DNA of 8,458 bases, from positions 1 through 8,458 of the forward strand of contig SKWC01000208.1 of assembly GCA_007129145.1 (NCBI GenBank), read 5' to 3'. The translations under genes were made by a program, and so were the position numbers. This stretch comes from Rubritepida sp. (lineage in GTDB: Bacteria; Pseudomonadota; Alphaproteobacteria; Acetobacterales; Acetobacteraceae). This document shows positions 7,290-8,458 of the stretch, piece by piece. Numbering within the stretch: the stretch's first letter is position 1; each line of letters begins with the position of its first letter. Under the pieces are notes generated by a model. That model did not search any database and was not told where the DNA came from. It saw nothing but the letters and a program-made list of their open reading frames with translations.

Positions 7290-8258
7290 ATGCTCACCCG
7301 ACGCAATATGGGCGGCGCATTGGCCGTCGCCCTGGCCACACCGTCCCTCGCCCGTGCCCAATCCGCCTGGCCCGCCGAGCGCCCCATCCAGGCCATCGTC
7401 CCCTACCCTCCGGGCGGCGGGGTGGATGTGATGACCCGCCTGATCCTGCCGGTGGTCGAAAAGCACCTGCCCGGCGCCCGCTTCGTGGTGCAAAACCGCG
7501 CAGGCGCGGGCGGGCAGGTGGGGTTCGAGGCCACCTTCAACGCCGCCCCCGACGGCTACACCATTGGTTCGGTCGCGGTGCCGGCCATCAACACCATCCC
7601 GCGCGAGCGCGCCGCGCGCTACCGGCCGATGGATTTCACTTTCATCGCCAATGTGGTGGACGATCCCAACACCATCTTCGTGCCCCCGGATTCCCCGCTG
7701 CGCACCCTGGACGACCTCGTCGCCGCGGCGCGCGCCCGGCCGGGCGAGATGAACTACGGCACCACCGGCGTGGGTTCGGACGACCATATCCTGATGCTCG
7801 CGTTGCAGAGCATGGCCGGTCTGGAGCCCATGACGCATGTCCCCTTCACCGGGGCGGCGCCGCTGCAGGCTCAGGTGCTGGGCGGGCATATCGAGATGGC
7901 GGTGGGCAACGTCTCGGAGATCCTGGCGATGCGCCGCGATGGGCGGGTTCACGCGCTGGGCCAGGCCGCGGCCACGCGCTGGGATGCGGCGCCCGACCTG
8001 CCCACCTTCCGCGAGCAGGGCTACGACCTGGTGGCCGGGTCGGCGCGCGGGGTGGTCGGCCCACCCGGCATGCCGGCCGAGGCGGTCAGCCGCCTGGAGC
8101 AGGCCTTCCGCGCCGCGCTGGCCGATCCGGATTTCCTGCGCGACGCCGAGCGTGCGGCGCTGCCGCTGCGTCCGGCCGTGGGCGAGGATTACCGCGCCAT
8201 GGTGGCCGAGGTGGACGCCCGCGTGCAGCGCCTGTGGGAGGAGCGCCCCTGGGGCTGA
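7290..8258 (+). CDS. Bug/TctC-family tripartite tricarboxylate transporter substrate-binding protein
   Basis: This is a periplasmic solute-binding protein of the Bug (TctC) family, whose known ligands are mostly carboxylates and related small organic acids. The 322 residues are of normal length. The signal peptide starts MLTRRNMGGALAVALA, carries a twin-arginine-like pair (Arg4-Arg5) and probably ends at ARA/Q, after Ala23. Mature-protein family motifs are visible in order: VPYPPGGGVDVMTR (Asp46), NRAGAGGQVG, APDGYTIG, NYGTTGVGSDDH, HVPFTGAAPLQAQVLGGHIEM and a VGPPGMPAEAV block near the C-terminus. The start at 7290 was chosen for its strong GGAGG and because the signal peptide then begins correctly. 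No TctA or TctB membrane component is present here, so it looks like an orphan binding protein, as is common for this family. The ligand cannot be predicted. Its stop codon lies in a 15-bp tandem repeat. It converges with smc, with 56 bp between them. Confidence 0.93.
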   Translation: MLTRRNMGGALAVALATPSLARAQSAWPAERPIQAIVPYPPGGGVDVMTRLILPVVEKHLPGARFVVQNRAGAGGQVGFEATFNAAPDGYTIGSVAVPAINTIPRERAARYRPMDFTFIANVVDDPNTIFVPPDSPLRTLDDLVAAARARPGEMNYGTTGVGSDDHILMLALQSMAGLEPMTHVPFTGAAPLQAQVLGGHIEMAVGNVSEILAMRRDGRVHALGQAAATRWDAAPDLPTFREQGYDLVAGSARGVVGPPGMPAEAVSRLEQAFRAALADPDFLRDAERAALPLRPAVGEDYRAMVAEVDARVQRLWEERPWG

Positions 8259-8289
8259 GAAGCTGGGGGCTGAGAAGCTGAGGGGCTGA
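8251..8289 (+). repeat. 15-bp tandem duplication carrying the stop codon of the solute-binding gene
   Basis: GGGGCTGAGAAGCTG occurs exactly at 8251-8265 and again at 8266-8280. After one extra base, a partial third copy GGGGCTGA follows at 8282-8289. The first copy contains the functional TGA (8256-8258). The second places another TGA in the same frame at 8271-8273, while the third falls out of frame. Replication slippage is the likely origin. Confidence 0.85.
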
Positions 8290-8298
8290 ACGCCCGCC

Positions 8299-8316
8299 AG
8301 GCCGGGGGGGGGGCCT
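8299..8316. other. Ten-G homopolymer flanked by a short inverted repeat between convergent genes
   Basis: Ten consecutive G residues (8304-8313) are flanked by AGGCC (8299-8303) and, overlapping the last two Gs, GGCCT (8312-8316), which could pair as a 5-bp stem with an eight-G loop. The site covers the end of smc (stop at 8315-8317) and lies downstream of the solute-binding gene. It might act as a weak bidirectional end structure, but neither strand has a T-tract, so a terminator call is not justified. Confidence 0.4.
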
Positions 8317-8458
8317 ACCCCTCGGCCATCGCCATCGCCTCGCCCAGGTCGACGCTGATCAGGCGCGAGACGCCGCGTTCCTGCATGGTCACGCCGAACA
8401 GCCGGTGCATGCGCGCCATGGTCAGCGCGTGGTGCGTGATGATCAGGAAGCGCGTGCC
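8315..8458 (-). CDS. smc: Chromosome segregation protein SMC, C-terminal 47 residues (5' part outside window)
   Basis: SMC is the ATPase core of the bacterial condensin that compacts and helps segregate the chromosome together with ScpA and ScpB. Only the last 47 residues are in the window, on the minus strand, reading from GTRFLIITHHALTMARM to a TAG stop at 8315-8317. The segment ITHHALTMARM matches the H-loop region of the C-terminal ATPase head. The following LFGVTMQERGVSRLISVDL is the highly conserved SMC tail, comparable to the GVTMQE-GVS-LVSV pattern seen in other bacterial SMC proteins. The Walker B and signature motifs would lie beyond position 8458. The gene is convergent with the solute-binding gene. 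The identification rests on a short fragment, but the motif is distinctive. Confidence 0.88.
   Translation of the reverse strand, partial: GTRFLIITHHALTMARMHRLFGVTMQERGVSRLISVDLGEAMAMAEG

Noticed and set aside
5634..7952. Minus-strand open frame of 772 codons antisense to tldD and the solute-binding gene
   Set aside because: It spans two well-identified sense genes and an intergenic region, and its translation is compositionally biased with no domain.
8259..8314. Rho-independent terminator between the convergent genes
   Set aside because: The only stem is 5 bp with a G-only loop, and neither strand has a T-tract.

Overview
The window is very GC-rich, with G or C at nearly all third codon positions. 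It reads as chromosome of an alphaproteobacterium, most likely an Acetobacteraceae (Roseomonas-like) relative. This placement is inferred from base composition, an alphaproteobacterial-type COX15 heme A synthase, a Bug/TctC solute-binding protein of the kind greatly expanded in that group, and the SMC tail sequence. No rRNA, tRNA, CRISPR, insertion sequence or prophage feature was seen.

Layout: (1) 2-691 (+), the C-terminal part of heme A synthase, cut by the window start. (2) 688-5778 (+), a 1696-residue, apparently soluble sensor histidine kinase with about twelve tandem PAS units followed by one HisKA/HATPase_c core. (3) 5775-7214 (+), a complete TldD metalloprotease. (4) 7290-8258 (+), a complete Bug/TctC-type periplasmic solute-binding protein with its own strong ribosome binding site and a twin-arginine-like signal peptide. 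(5) 8315-8458 (-), the last 47 codons of the chromosome segregation ATPase SMC, convergent with (4).

Genes 1, 2 and 3 are joined by four-base stop/start overlaps (GTGA at 688, ATGA at 5775), so they probably form one translationally coupled operon. The operon would link heme A/cytochrome oxidase biogenesis, a giant PAS sensor kinase and a protein-quality-control protease. The kinase has no receiver domain, and no response regulator is encoded in the window, so its output partner is elsewhere. The solute-binding gene follows after a 75-bp gap with an imperfect palindrome and looks independently transcribed.

The most unusual object is the PAS array: about 1446 residues, 85% of the protein, with a repeat of about 126 residues (about 378 bp). 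Sub-lineages of units point to stepwise internal duplication, and one unit (unit 5) has lost about 34 residues. Smaller curiosities are a 15-bp tandem duplication that carries the stop codon of the solute-binding gene and a run of ten G residues between the two convergent genes.
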